From: Sequoia sempervirens
Lineage: Eukaryota; Streptophyta; Pinopsida; Cupressales; Cupressaceae
Reading direction: 5' to 3'
DNA: 64,000 nt
NCBI GenBank assembly: GCA_007258455.2
Contig: VDFB02275580.1
Location: 62,001-126,000, forward strand
The stretch's first letter is position 1. Each line of letters starts with the position of its first letter. The translations under genes and the position numbers were made by a program. Below, piece by piece: positions 33,451-44,743 of the stretch. A model generated the notes under the pieces. That model saw only the letters and a program-made list of their open reading frames with translations, ran no database searches and was not told where the DNA came from.

Positions 33451-35408
33451 CTTTTGCAACCACCTTCTGTTGAGATTTTTCATCGGGAGTTTTTTGAGAT
33501 CCGAATTGCTATTTGATTATTTAAACCGGCATCGAGTTTTCTATTGAGGCATGATTTGTCTCATTTGTTTCCAACTATTGCAGAGGCCTCTATGAGGAAA
33601 AGTTTTGGTGAAGATTGCTAGGGACCATGATGTGATTCTATTTGAATTTGAAGCCCCTTTTCCTCCTACACTTAGGCATGATTCATTAGAGGTGTGGGAT
33701 TTTTTGAGTGTGGAGCCCATGGATTTTTTAGTTGTTATCATGATTTTTCCCATTTCCCTGCCACATTTTCTTTTGTTGAAGGGATTTTTTTCAGTTTGAA
33801 ACCGGCATTACCAAAATTGTAGGTCGTTTGATTCATGGAGGCTGCGTGAGATCTTGAGAGGCGCGATTTATGTTGTGCACTGAGGCCACTTTTTTTCCAC
33901 TACAGGCACAATTGGGTGTGTTTAGAGGTCGCGATCTTTGTCCTTTTTGTAGGCCCAATTCTATGGAATAAGGGTACGAGATTGGAGGGCGGCATAGTAG
34001 GCTATGATTTGTAGATTGTTCACATATTATTTAGTTTCCCTCTGGGCAGGAAAGTGATTCAATTTTCCCTCAATTTTTTGTTGGTTGGATCTTTTTGTAT
34101 CTATACATACCAAGATTTCTTTTTCTGGCCACAATAAGATCATTAGAGGCGCATTTTTCCTTCCATAGAGTTTGGAAACTAGGCAGAAAGGAAGCTAAAA
34201 AATATATGTTTGGAGGATGCAATATCTTGTTTTTTTTTCCCTATGGCATGAGAGAGTGGAGGACACAATTTCTTTCATTTGGAGGGCTTGATTTTTGTAT
34301 TGGAGGCGTGAATCTCTATCTAGGTGATTGAAGCCCAAAATCATTGTGTAGAGGGAGAAATTGTTGGGAGAGTGATTGAAGCAACAAAATTCGTGTCACG
34401 ATTTGCACGTTTTCTTCACCTGAGGCACATTTTTTTGTTGCTAGGCGCAATAACCTTATTGGTGGCTACAAATTTCACTGGGAAGATTCTTAGTTTTGGA
34501 GGTGGATTCTCTTTGCAAATCAATTAGAAGATTCTCAATTTTTGAGGCATTTTTATTTCTGAGGTTGCTTGTGATTTCTCTTGTTGGGAAAATATTCTAT
34601 TTAGGATTTCAAATTGCTCCAACACTGAAGCCCTAGTTTATTGGAGGAATTTTTTCATAACTTTATATTTTATAAAGTTTTCCCTAGATATTTAGGGTTC
34701 AAGTTGCTATACAGCTGAACTGATGTGGGCCCCAAGCTTTTGAGGTTGTTTTGGGAACATTTATCCCACATTCTCTAGGTGCGGGAGTTCTTTTGTGTTC
34801 TTATATATAGCTCTTCATCCTTTATTGTTGTGAACAAGTCTCACAAGTTGGGAAAATGTTTTTTTTGTGTGTGGTGATTGGTCATTAGTATGTTGCTTAC
34901 TTGTGCTTGGTGGAGTTTGATTGGTCATTAGTATGCTGCTTACTTATGCTTCATAAAGTTTGATTGATCATTAGTATGCTACTTACTTGTGCTTGGTGGA
35001 GTTTTCTTGGTGTTGGCTTTGAAATTAGGCAGTGGGCCCCACCAATTTTTGCACCTGTTTAGTTTGAAGTGCCTTTTTCTAGGCCCTTTTATTGTTTTTG
35101 CACAACATTTGATCTAGATGGCAAAATTTTGCAAACAAAATATTGTCGGAAATCTAGAGATATGTATTTTCTAGTGGTACGGGTGATCTTAAAAAAAATT
35201 GTTGTTTAGATGCATTTATTGCTCGTTGAAGTCAGATATCCATTTGACACTCCCAAGCCCATAACTTTTTGTTTGTTCCTCTGTTTTTCATGATTCTTGC
35301 AACATTGGAAAGGTCTCTTCGAGCTCTTTAGAGTTACTCATGCACTTTTTGTATATTTTTCCCTTGGTATAATTAATTTAGATTTTTGTGTTTTAACACT
35401 CTAGTTAA
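33451..35408 (+). other. Copia-type element interior, left part
   Basis: No supported ORF. GAGGCGCATTTTT-like phrases recur loosely. A three-copy, 43-bp tandem repeat lies at 34876-35005 (GATTGGTCATTAGTATG). Element H is inserted at 35408/35409. Confidence 0.5.
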
Positions 35409-36634
35409 TGTAATATAGGGGGATTCACTACTCACAAGTTCTCTTCACTCAGAGAGCCTCATGGGGTGAACTACCCTATACTACCTCAATGTAACAACGT
35501 AGAAGTTTGAGAATCCAAAAGAGTAGGTCACAGAGATTTTATGGACAAACTGACAAGCTTTCGGTCACATGATGTTACCATAGAATACGAATGATAGCAC
35601 AGCGCGTTGGCATCCTAGAGGCGCATTGGCATCTCATAAGGACCAGAAAGTGAGTTTATTTGAGAAAATGCCTAAATGACCACTTCTACTCTGAATGTTA
35701 AAACCCATAAAATATAGGAGAATAATAGAAAGTGATGGAACTAAGATAAAGTAAAGACTAAATGATAGGGATAAGGAGAATAAAGGAAGGGAATACTTAC
35801 AACCATGTGAGTGATGAAGCTTCTAGCTCGTGAGTGTCTTCAATACCTGCACACAAGAGGGAGAGAGAAATTGGTAGGTGGTTGTATAGGGGCTTGCCTC
35901 TGTCAGACCCCGTTTTGGTGTTCCCACCTCCACAAACAACCAAATAGGTAGAGAGAAAAGTATAAATGAAGTAAAGAGCACTAAAGCACTACAAAATAGT
36001 GTTATGATACTCAACCAAGTAATAGAGGAGAGGAGTGAAAGCTTACCACCTCCACCACAAGGCTAATGGGGAAAAAAATGAGAGGAACTCAAGCCTTTGT
36101 TGCAATCGTGTTATGTTCCACACTTGCTCTACTGAAGTGGCAGAGTGTTGATGTTGTTGTTGTGAAGTGTAAAGTGCATGGAGATAGAAAAGATGGTGAA
36201 GAAGCTTCTTAGAACTTGAGAAGAGCTTGTGAAGCTTGTGAATGAAGTGGGGAAGCTCTTAGAGAGATGTGAAGGGATGTGTAGAAGCTGGTAGAAGATG
36301 GTAGAAGATAGAATGCTTGTTCAAGGAGTGAATATGAAGGAGAGATGAAAATAAATGACCATATTCGGGTCAGTCAACCGAGGAGGGCATTACAAATCAA
36401 CCCCCAATGGGAAGTGTAACACCTATGCAGGCTCCAGACGTAAGAATTTTTTAGGGATGTAAGCGCACCACGCGGGCATCCCCAACATAAATTCCTCCAC
36501 TGATGCTCAAAACAGGTGCCAAGTGTGATGTGAGCAGCTGGCTTAGGTGGAATTAAGCCTCTGAACTTGGTTTTCTAAGGTGGATAAAGGAAAAAAGGGG
36601 ATTTACACATGGGGTGAAAATTCACTCTTATACA
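35409..36634 (-). repeat. 3' LTR of element H
   Basis: It aligns from end to end with 39825-41076. It is adjacent to the polypurine tract at 36635-36650 (minus strand AAAGTGGGGGCAAAA). Confidence 0.85.
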
Positions 36635-36895
36635 TTTTGCCCCCACTTTAGCAAGCACTAACACTAATGAGTGCTCGGTAAAGTAGATCAAGAAATATTA
36701 AGGTTAGAAATGTATACCTGAACCATCGAGGAAGCAGACCGCGATCTAGCGAACCCAAGAGTGCAAGGTCAAAAGAGGACTTTGTAGTTCTGCAAAACTA
36801 TGAAGCTAAAGAACGTGCATATACTCAGGATGAAGAAGATGTAGATCTTCGATCCAATATATACAAGAGATAAGATAGAGATGAACAAAGTATGT

Positions 36896-37400
36896 GGTGA
36901 AAGAAAAACCTGCTCAGGAGTAGAACCCACACCACAAAGGAGGTGATAAAAGCAAACCCCGCTCAAGGAGGAGAACTCGTATCACCAAAAATCACATGGT
37001 GAAAGCAAAACCTGCTCAGTAGTAGAACCTGCACCACAAGAGAGGTGATAAAAGAAAACCCTGCTTGAGCAGGAGAACTTGTATCACCAAAAAGTGTGTG
37101 GTGAAAGAAAAACCCGCTCAGGAATAGAACCCGGGCCACAAGAGAGGTGATAAAAGAAAACCCCACTCAAGGAAGAGAACTTGTATCACCAAAAAGTGTG
37201 TGGTGAAAGAAACACCCACTCAAGAGTAGAACCCACACCATAAGAGAGGTGATAAAAGAAAACCCCACTAAAGGAGGAGAACCTGTATCACCAAAAAGCG
37301 CATGGTGAAAGAAAAACCCACTTAGGATTAGAACCCGCACCACAAGAGAGGTGATAAAAGAAAACCCCGCTCGAGGAGGAGAACCTGTATCACCAAGTAA
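36896..37400. repeat. 102-bp minisatellite, about five copies
   Basis: GGTGAAAG begins repeats at 36896, 36998, 37100, 37202 and 37304, exactly 102 bp apart. The period equals 34 codons. A minus-strand frame stays open across two units (36963-37166, FSFITSLV and FGDTSSP repeated), though no start or homology supports a protein. Confidence 0.9.
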
Positions 37401-37877
37401 GTATTTAAAGGAGCTCTACAGGTTCTTGATCCTACAAAGCAAGTAAGAAGATAATCACTCAGACCATCATCAGGTTGGAAGACTTTCAAAGGGGTCCCTT
37501 GAGAACCCTTCAAAAGAAGAGGGGTCCACTCAAGGGACACGTTTGAAAAGTGAGGTCTAGTTAGGCTACCCCCAAGCTAGACGCAAAGATATGAAATAGG
37601 TCTAGTCAGGCTACCCCCAAGCTAGACACGAGAGAATTCATTCGAAATAAATTCTTTCAAAGAGGTCCTTTGGGCACCCTTCAAAAGAAAAAGGGGTCCA
37701 CTCAAGGGATGTTTCAATTGAAAGAGAGAGCAAAGAGAGGGGCCCTTAAGGACACACATCTCCAAAATGAGCTATCACTTCCCCCAACGTACAGGGGAGG
37801 AGAACCATACAAGATTCTTAGAACAGGATAGAGGTAAACCTCAATATCACTTTTCGGGCAAAGAAAAGGAAGGTGCA

Positions 37878-38585
37878 TCAATCAAACAGGAGTTTGATGG
37901 CACCTGAATCAAGAATTTGTTGAACTTTTTCCTTCAAGGCCTTACATTCACTAATGGAAAGGCCAAGCACTTGATGGTATGCACAGAAGGAATGCTTTCC
38001 TTCATCATGTTTGTTAGTTTTCTTGTATGTAGGAGGAAGAGTGATCAAGTGGGCTTTTAGAAGCCACAACAAAATACGCTCTTGCTTAGATAAAGGATGA
38101 GGATCAAGAAGCAACCCTTTCTCTTGTGGAGAAAGGTTTGACTTCTCACAAGAAGAAGAAGAAGGCATAAAGATAGAAGACAAAGGAGGATATATCAATC
38201 CATGAGAACGAGGTTGAGTGGAATTCATGTCACCATTCAACCGTGGTTTCCATTTAGATTTTTCATTCGAGCAACCAAGCCCTAGATTACGCTTACGAGA
38301 CACAAATTCTATAGGGACTTGAATGCCTTGCTCATTATGCCCACAACCTTTATGCTCATAACCATACTTAGAGACAAGCTTCAAGTCGGGGCCATAACAT
38401 GTTTGCAAGTCTTGAAAAGGAGGATCCTTATAAATATCATTATCCCAACAACAAGGATCACACTCCTCTATGGGATTGTCATCATCCTTATTAACATGAC
38501 CGGCAACACTGTCTTCTTTAGCAGAAGTGTAATCCTCTTCCTTAGAAGGAGGATCAACATTAAGAACATTACAATTGGCATTCAC
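37878..38585 (-). CDS. G-patch and zinc-knuckle-like ORF of element H
   Basis: An open frame of about 235 codons. The middle holds a G-patch-like block, YGYEHKGCGHNEQGI followed by LGLGC. The C-terminus has LITLPPT and then CAYHQVLGLSISEC with ALKEKVQQILDSGAIKL. The GH pair of the knuckle is GL here, so zinc binding is doubtful. Element A shows the same modules in the same order (489-1037, then 120-350). In front of this frame, near 38720, DDWGSLEF and a stop before EYK correspond to the frame that follows the protease in element A. No protease sequence is present here. Function is inferred only as nucleic-acid binding within a gag-like protein. Confidence 0.6.
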   Translation of the reverse strand: MNANCNVLNVDPPSKEEDYTSAKEDSVAGHVNKDDDNPIEECDPCCWDNDIYKDPPFQDLQTCYGPDLKLVSKYGYEHKGCGHNEQGIQVPIEFVSRKRNLGLGCSNEKSKWKPRLNGDMNSTQPRSHGLIYPPLSSIFMPSSSSCEKSNLSPQEKGLLLDPHPLSKQERILLWLLKAHLITLPPTYKKTNKHDEGKHSFCAYHQVLGLSISECKALKEKVQQILDSGAIKLLFD

Positions 38586-38759
38586 CCTATCCCATGATAC
38601 AAAAGAATGACCATCTTTGATAGCGGGTGTGGATGATGTTATCGGAAGGTCTAAGCGGATTGGGTTGACTTTATATTCCTAAATGAAGGAATCTATAAAT
38701 TCCAAAGAACCCCAATCATCACCAAGACATGCATTCTTTTGAGGAGAGGTAGGAGTAGA

Positions 38760-39557
38760 CTAAAGAAAATCCCATAGTGAGACCTTATCCGAAGTAACCC
38801 AAGGTTGCTCGACAAGATCATAATCACCAGGTGCTTTAGTAGCAGGTTTAGGAGCTAAATAAATACTTGGTTGTTTATTCATTCTATTCTCATAAGTACG
38901 GGCTACCTCTCTATATGAGGGAGCCTTAGAAAGATCAAGGAAACCACCATCAAATGGAACACCATCAATATAACAAATCTGTTTACAAGAAGGACTAGCT
39001 GGAGTCACATAAATAATTGGTCTCTTAGGTGTTTGAGGGGAAGCAAAGACATAGATTACATTTACTGAATCATCACAACTAGTCGAACAATTATTCAAAG
39101 ACATATTCTCAACATCAATCCAAACAGGATCAAATGTGGAATAATTATTTGAAGAAACATTCTCAACATCGATCCAAGGATAATTAGATGTGGAAGGAGG
39201 TTCATCATTTGCTAATGCATCATCTCTAGAAGAGATTGCATCAGAACAAAGATGAGATTCATCATTCACTAATGCAACGTCCCTAGAAGAGAGTGCATTG
39301 GAATGAGGGGTAGATTCATCATTCACAAATGCATCATCTCCAAAAGAAAGTGTATTGGAATGAAGAGTAGATTCATTATTCATGAATGCTTCATCTCTAG
39401 AAGAGAGTGCATTGGAATGAAGAGAAGGTAAAGTAATATTAATAAAGGTATCAATGATTTCATCTTCTTGCAACAAGATATCCTCCAAAGCAAGAGGACT
39501 CTTGTGAGAAGGATCAAAGACACCAAGTGACATGGGAAAAGCCAAGTCACTATCCAT
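38760..39557 (-). CDS. N-terminal ORF of element H with four 19-residue repeats
   Basis: A 265-codon frame, the first after the leader. Residues about 45-120 are four acidic Ser/Asn/Asp-rich repeats (HSNALSSRDEAF type). The repeats come from a 57-bp tandem repeat at 39203-39420. The C-terminus carries ICYIDGVPFDGG, YREVARTYENR and DYDLVEQPWVTSDKVSLWDF, then a stop where element A continues into its protease. It probably corresponds to the gag-like N-terminus of the element A polyprotein. No known catalytic domain. Confidence 0.55.
   Translation of the reverse strand: MDSDLAFPMSLGVFDPSHKSPLALEDILLQEDEIIDTFINITLPSLHSNALSSRDEAFMNNESTLHSNTLSFGDDAFVNDESTPHSNALSSRDVALVNDESHLCSDAISSRDDALANDEPPSTSNYPWIDVENVSSNNYSTFDPVWIDVENMSLNNCSTSCDDSVNVIYVFASPQTPKRPIIYVTPASPSCKQICYIDGVPFDGGFLDLSKAPSYREVARTYENRMNKQPSIYLAPKPATKAPGDYDLVEQPWVTSDKVSLWDFL
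39203..39420. repeat. 57-bp tandem repeat, four copies, in frame
   Basis: Units begin at 39203, 39260, 39317 and 39374 (CATCATT-AC). The length keeps the reading frame, giving the 19-residue protein repeats. Confidence 0.9.
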
Positions 39558-39807
39558 GCATGAAATAGAATATCATTAACATTTTGAACAAAATTAGATA
39601 TAGAACTAATAAAAGAAGATATTAAATCCATTACAATTTTTTCAGTATTTTCTATGTTCTAGTAATTCGCAATTTTAGAGGTCTCCAGAGAAAAATTTGA
39701 GGTCGAAACTTGCGTCAATTCTAAATTCTAAGCACTGAGTCAAAAGTTATGACCTCGCCAAGTGGGGGTAAATAAATTCCTAGTTTTCTGAAGAACATTG
39801 TTCTTCA

Positions 39808-39824
39808 CGTTGGGTTCACCAAAA
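39808..39824 (-). promoter_or_regulatory. Primer-binding-site-like sequence of element H
   Basis: After the LTR end CA the minus strand reads TTTTGGTGAACCCAAC, almost the same as in elements A and C. The matching primer tRNA was not recognised. Confidence 0.55.
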
Positions 39825-41076
39825 TGTAATATAGGGGTATTCACTATCCATGAGTTCTCTTCACTCAAAGAGCCTCACGGAGTGAACTGCCCTATACTAC
39901 CTTAATGGAACAGCATGGAAGTTTGAGAATGCGAAAGAGCAGGTCACAGATATTTTCTGGACAAACTGACAAGCTTTCGATCACCAGATTTCAGTGCAGA
40001 ATACGGATGACAGCGCGACACACTAGCATCCTAGAGGCACGCTGGCATCTCGTAAGGACCAAAAAGAGAGTTTATCTCAGAAAATGCCTAAATGACCACT
40101 TCTACTTCAAATGTTAAAAACCATAGAATACAGGAGAATAATAGAAAGTGATGGAACTGAGATAAAGTAAAGAATAAATGATAGGGATAAGGAGAATAAA
40201 GGAAGGGAATACTTATGATAGTGCGAGTGCTCAAGCTTCTAGCTTGTGAGTGTCTTCAATACCTACACACAAGAGGGAGAGAGAAATTGTTGGGTGGCTA
40301 TATAGGGGTCTGCCTTAGTTAGACCCCATTTTGGTGTCTCCACCTCCATGGACAGCCAGATAGGTAGAGAGAAAAGTAGAAATGAAGTAAGGAGCACTAA
40401 AGCACTAGAAAACAATGTTATGCTACTCAACCAAGTAATAGAGGAGAGGAGTGAAAGCTTACCACCTCCACTAAGAGCACTCAAGGCTAATGGGGGAGAA
40501 AATGATAGGAACTCAAGCCTCTGGTGCAATGGTGTTTTGTTCCACACTTGCTCTACTAAAGTGGCAGAGTGTTGATGTTGTTGTTGTGAAGTGTAAAGTG
40601 CATGGAGATCAAAAATATGGTGAAGAAGCTACTTAGAGCTTGAGAAGAGCTTGTGAAGCTTGTGAATAAAGTGGGGAAGCTCTTAGAGAGATGTGAAGGA
40701 ATGTGTAGAAGCTGGTAGAAGATGGTAGAAGATCGAATGCTTGTTCAAGGAGTGAATATGAAGGAGAGATGAAGAGAAACACCCATATTCATGTCGGTCA
40801 GCCAATGAGGGCATTAAAAATTGACCCCCAATGGGAAGTGTAACGCCTCTGTAGGCTCCAGACATGAGAATTTGTCAGGGACATAAGCACGTCGCGTAGA
40901 TGTTTGCGCGCCGCGCGGGCGTCCCTGATAGAAACACCTCCACTGATGGTCAAAACAAGCACCAAGTGTGATGTGAGCAGCGGGTTTAGGTGGAATTAAG
41001 CCTCCAAACTTGGTTTTCTAAGGTGGATAAAGGAGAAAAGGTATTTCCACATGGGGTGCAAATTCGTTCTTATACA
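39825..41076 (-). repeat. 5' LTR of element H
   Basis: The plus strand starts TGTAATATAGGGG and ends TTCTTATACA. It pairs with 35409-36634. Confidence 0.85.
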
Positions 41077-42114
41077 ATTAATTACATGGATATTTTGGCA
41101 CCTAGAATCTTTTTGGTTGCATGGGATGGCTTCATTTTGGATGCTTTATATGTTTTTCTAGCATTTTGTCCTTTTTGAATATTTTGAGCATCATTAAGCA
41201 CTCTCTTATATGTAAACACACTGAGATAAAGTGCCACACTATTGTACATGTATTTTGGGGATTTTACACATAAGGTTGTGCTACATTTTGTACTCACATT
41301 GTATTATAAAGTGCCATGGGGGGTTGTATAGTGCCTTTGTTATTTTCCATCACACCTTTATCAAGTGAGTGTCCCTCCAAGACAACAATGGATCTACGTG
41401 ATTCTTTCCTCTTGCATGTGTTCCTTGTTTTTGTACACCGTTTTTAGTTGTAGGTACTTTCTTGTGCACTTTTAGATGTTGTTTCTTATCCTTCATGCGC
41501 TATATGGTGATACAAAAATTTTCAGTGGATCTAGCATGCCTCTCCCAAGTCAACATTATGGGGTGGTATTATATTGTTTGTGCTAATGCTTCCTTAGGTT
41601 TGCTTTGGAGTGAGCTATGTATCTATTATTTGTTCATGTGTACTAGGTGGATGCAGTAGCTAGTTACCCATGCATTTCAGTGAGATGGAGCATTTACCAT
41701 TTAGACACTCTTGCATTCCTATTTTTTGGAGGCAACATTTCATCCTTAGTTGATCAGTGTTCTTTAGACTATTGGCACATGTATTTTCAACTTACATTGG
41801 TTGAGTAATGTCGTTGGGGTCACTCATGCAAATTCATGTGCCATTTGTATTTTTGATTAATCGATGTTTGCCTTTGTTTTCCATCTAATCATTTTTTTAG
41901 TAGTGTCATTGGGGGAACTCATGCAGATTGTTGTCTTTTTTATCCTGATCATCCTATTTTCAGAGGAGGTTCTTCAATTATAGCACTATAGCAGTCATAT
42001 TTTGACAATTGTTTGCAGCTTCTTCCTACTTCAGTGATTTTTTTCATGTTCCTATTCCTTGGGACATTGTTTTGGAGGCTTCTTATTCCATCTTGTTTTT
42101 ATTTTCTGTCTTTT
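41077..42114 (+). other. Copia-type element interior, right part
   Basis: No supported ORF; T-rich, low-information sequence up to the F2 insertion. Confidence 0.45.
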
Positions 42115-42912
42115 GGGTATGTGCAGGATCATGGAAAAAATAGGCCCTTAAGTGGTAAAAAATTTAGAAAAATCAGAGTTAGGAAACTTGACGTAAGAAA
42201 TTGAATAAGTTATATATATTATTTCAAAAATATTTAAGAACAGAATCTGTAGAAAATTCAATGTATTTTCTAAACTACTAGATTTATTTAAATATATATG
42301 TATATATCTATTTGGTGAAATTTTGAAATTTCAATGCAATAGTACTTAAATTTCAAGGAAAAAATAAGAAGTAGGTGTTTTTCTAACCACCTTAACCACA
42401 ATAAAATGATAATATTTTTTATAATATTTTAGATATAAGTAGAGGACTCATGTCCCAATGTGATGTATATTTTTTTGTAATTTTTTTCCTAGTAAATAAT
42501 TAATTATGAATTTTTATAAAAACTTTAAAAATAATAAAAACTCGTATGTCTAACCACCTTAACTTGGTCAAAACTTCATGAAATTCAATTCTATTTTTTT
42601 TATCCTATAGCATGTGAAGCATATAATGTGATGCATGTTTCAAATTCAAAAAATGGGATACCATTTGAAAGCTATAGATGTTTTTCAATCATCCTATCAA
42701 TTGGGACTTTAGTCGTAATTCAAATAGAAAATAAATAATTATTATTTATTAAATTCAAACTAAAGCATAATTTATATTGGTGGAACACTGAGAATCTCCT
42801 TTAAAACCCTTTTTGTTTCATCAATTTTAGGTAAAAAAAGTCATCAGCCACAGACCCTACACATACCCATCATATCGCCACTTTTTGGCCCATCATGATC
42901 CTGCACATACCC
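42115..42912. mobile_element. MITE-like element F2 (798 bp)
   Basis: It has perfect 19-bp terminal inverted repeats GGGTATGTGCAGGATCATG (42115-42133 and 42894-42912), flanked by TTTT on both sides. A subterminal inverted copy of the end lies at about 42855-42872. No ORF. It aligns with F1. Confidence 0.8.
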
Positions 42913-43080
42913 TTTTGGAGAGGAGTTTTTTTCCCACAGGGTTTTCTCCTTCTCTAGTTGTGAGAGATTTTTTTTTTGCATTATTTTTGTAAATGGGTAC
43001 CTAACATGGTTGTGTAGTCGGGACCCATATTGCATCTTCATTTTGCATAATAAAATCCTTGAGTTGCACTTAAGGGGAGG
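42913..43080 (+). promoter_or_regulatory. Pre-LTR box and polypurine tract of the copia-type element
   Basis: The box 42958-43007 (GTGAGAGATTTT ... GGGTACCTAACATGG) also precedes the LTRs at 23645 and 27007 by 75-85 bp. ACTTAAGGGGAGG directly precedes the LTR. Confidence 0.65.
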
Positions 43081-43347
43081 TGTTAGGGTAAATATGATAT
43101 TTACCATGCTTAAGTTTACTTAGGTAAATATTATTAGATAGTGATTATTTAGGTGCACAATTAGGCACATTTAGTTTTTTTGGTTATTTATTTTACGAAC
43201 TTGCATCTTTCCTTTATAAGCAAGGTTTGTACATTATTTCATCATCTCAATCTATTCACTTCTTGTGAAATAGTGTGTGCTTCTCTCGTGCATTCATGAA
43301 GGCTCTTTATTGCAGATGATGCTACTAGGAGGTGGTTGACACCAACA
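43081..43347 (+). repeat. 3' LTR of the copia-type element
   Basis: TGTTAGGG to ACCAACA; pair of 33196-33434. Confidence 0.8.
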
Positions 43348-43984
43348 TAAATAAATCATGAAGAGAATAGAATCGCATGCCTGTTAATTCCTTATTCCAA
43401 TTGACTCACTGGATCTCAAGCTTGTCCCCCTCTTAAATCAGCTTAGCAATGTAAATCCCTCTCAATTTCTCTCACTAAATTTTCCTCACAATAACTCAAT
43501 AAAAACAAAATCTCAATGAAAATGTAGTAGAATGGAGCAGTGTAATTATGCATAGAATAAGTGTATCCAAATGTGGTGACAATGCCTCATATTTATACCC
43601 AAAAACTAGCATCTATAGCCTACAAACTAATATTGCTTACCATTATTTTATTCAAAATTGTTTTATTAACTATAGCAATTGTTATAGCTCTTCTTGTTGC
43701 ATTCTTACCTTCAGATCGACTATTTTTTCCAATAGACTCAATGGCACTAGCAACAGTAAACATAACATGTTTAAGTGATTGATCTTTTCTTCTTGGTTTA
43801 ACAAAAATGCCCAACTTTTTCATTACTTTTCTCATTTTCCACATTCTCATCAATTGCATCATTAGTTGACATTAAAATGAAAGGTTTTTATGATAAAATA
43901 ATTCTTTGTATAATCTATTGGCATGTGTTCTTATTTGTCTCCAAGAAATATTACCAGGAAGATTATCCAAAACATCACTTTCAA

Positions 43985-44032
<48 letters not shown>

Positions 44033-44743
44033 TCAACATCAAATCCTGGATTTTCATTTTCATTTTTATTATCATTTTCAACAACAAAACTATTTTTATC
44101 TTCATTTTCAACAACAAAATGATTTTCATTTTCATTTTCAACAACAATTTGACTCAAATCTTGAACTCTATGACTATTATTGATGTCAACATTGTTATAT
44201 CCAACCTCTTTTAAATATCCCATTTCCATTTCATTCAAAGGAGGATTTGAAGACGTGCCTAGATTTGTGCCTATTAAAACATTCTTCATAGCATTGAAAG
44301 GGGGATTTGAAGACATACCAGGAGTAGTTTGTATAATCATATTAGTTTCCACATTCACCTCTTGCAAATTTGCATCATCAACATCCATGGTCTCAATGTT
44401 TTTATCTTCAATAGTTGTGGAATTAGATGCTTCAGCATCATTCATTTATCAAATCTCCATTCTTCTATCTCTTTGTCTTTTAGCCTCCTTCTCTCTCTTT
44501 GCTTCAATTTCATTAGGGATCAATACCTTCCTATCTTTCCTCTTATTCTAACATTGTGATCCCATGATTAAAAAATTCTAAAGTATGTACAAATGAATGT
44601 CAAAAACTTGAAAGTCTTCCTTGTTTGTTCCTCCTTCAAACAAGTAGCAATTGAACAAAATTCCACTCAAATAGTGTCCCAATGGTGCCTCCTTTCAAAA
44701 TTGAAAAAAAATCCCAAGTTGAAGAGCCTCTACAAGAAAAAAG
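43348..44743 (-). pseudogene. Transposon-like unit, copy 2, N-terminal part
   Basis: 43348-43547 is gene-free. From the shared start (ATG at 44565, reading MGS) the broken frames follow copy 1: EAKREKEAKRQRDRR, an acidic segment with MDVDDANLQEVNVET, repeated VVENE units, and the basic block RKVMKKLGIFVKPRRK, NATRRAITIAIVNK (43862-43620). The transposase-like C-terminal part of copy 1 is missing here. An AT dinucleotide run of about 37 bp lies at 43988-44024 inside the frame. Confidence 0.45.
43988..44024. repeat. (AT)n microsatellite
   Basis: Uninterrupted AT dinucleotides. Confidence 0.95.

Larger units (their letters stand above)
35409..41076 (-). mobile_element. Element H: nested non-autonomous Ty3-like element, complete ends
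   Basis: Two LTRs (35409-36634 and 39825-41076) are TG...CA bounded. They are flanked by GTTAA on the left and ATTAA on the right, a 5-bp target duplication with one mismatch. Minus-strand order: LTR, primer-binding-like sequence (39808-39824), 19-residue repeat ORF, G-patch/zinc-knuckle ORF, 102-bp minisatellite, polypurine tract, LTR. The interior is 3.2 kb with no protease, RT or integrase. The LTRs look closely similar, suggesting a fairly recent insertion. Confidence 0.85.
33196..43347 (+). mobile_element. Non-autonomous copia-type element (host of nested element H)
   Basis: Its LTRs are at 33196-33434 and 43081-43347, with an initiator-Met primer site at 33435 and a polypurine tract (ACTTAAGGGGAGG) just before 43081. 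Without the nested element H its interior is about 4.0 kb. It has no gag or pol frame that I can recognise, so it is a LARD-like derivative. The flanks (AATAT and TAAAT) do not form a convincing target duplication. Confidence 0.7.

Noticed and set aside
36963..37166. Minisatellite ORF as a membrane protein
   Set aside because: It is hydrophobic only because of the repeat's base composition, and no start or homologue supports it.
33191..43352. Target duplication for the copia-type element
   Set aside because: Flanks AATAT and TAAAT do not match well enough to claim.
43981..44183. Tyr/Ile repeat ORFs
   Set aside because: Products of the AT dinucleotide run.
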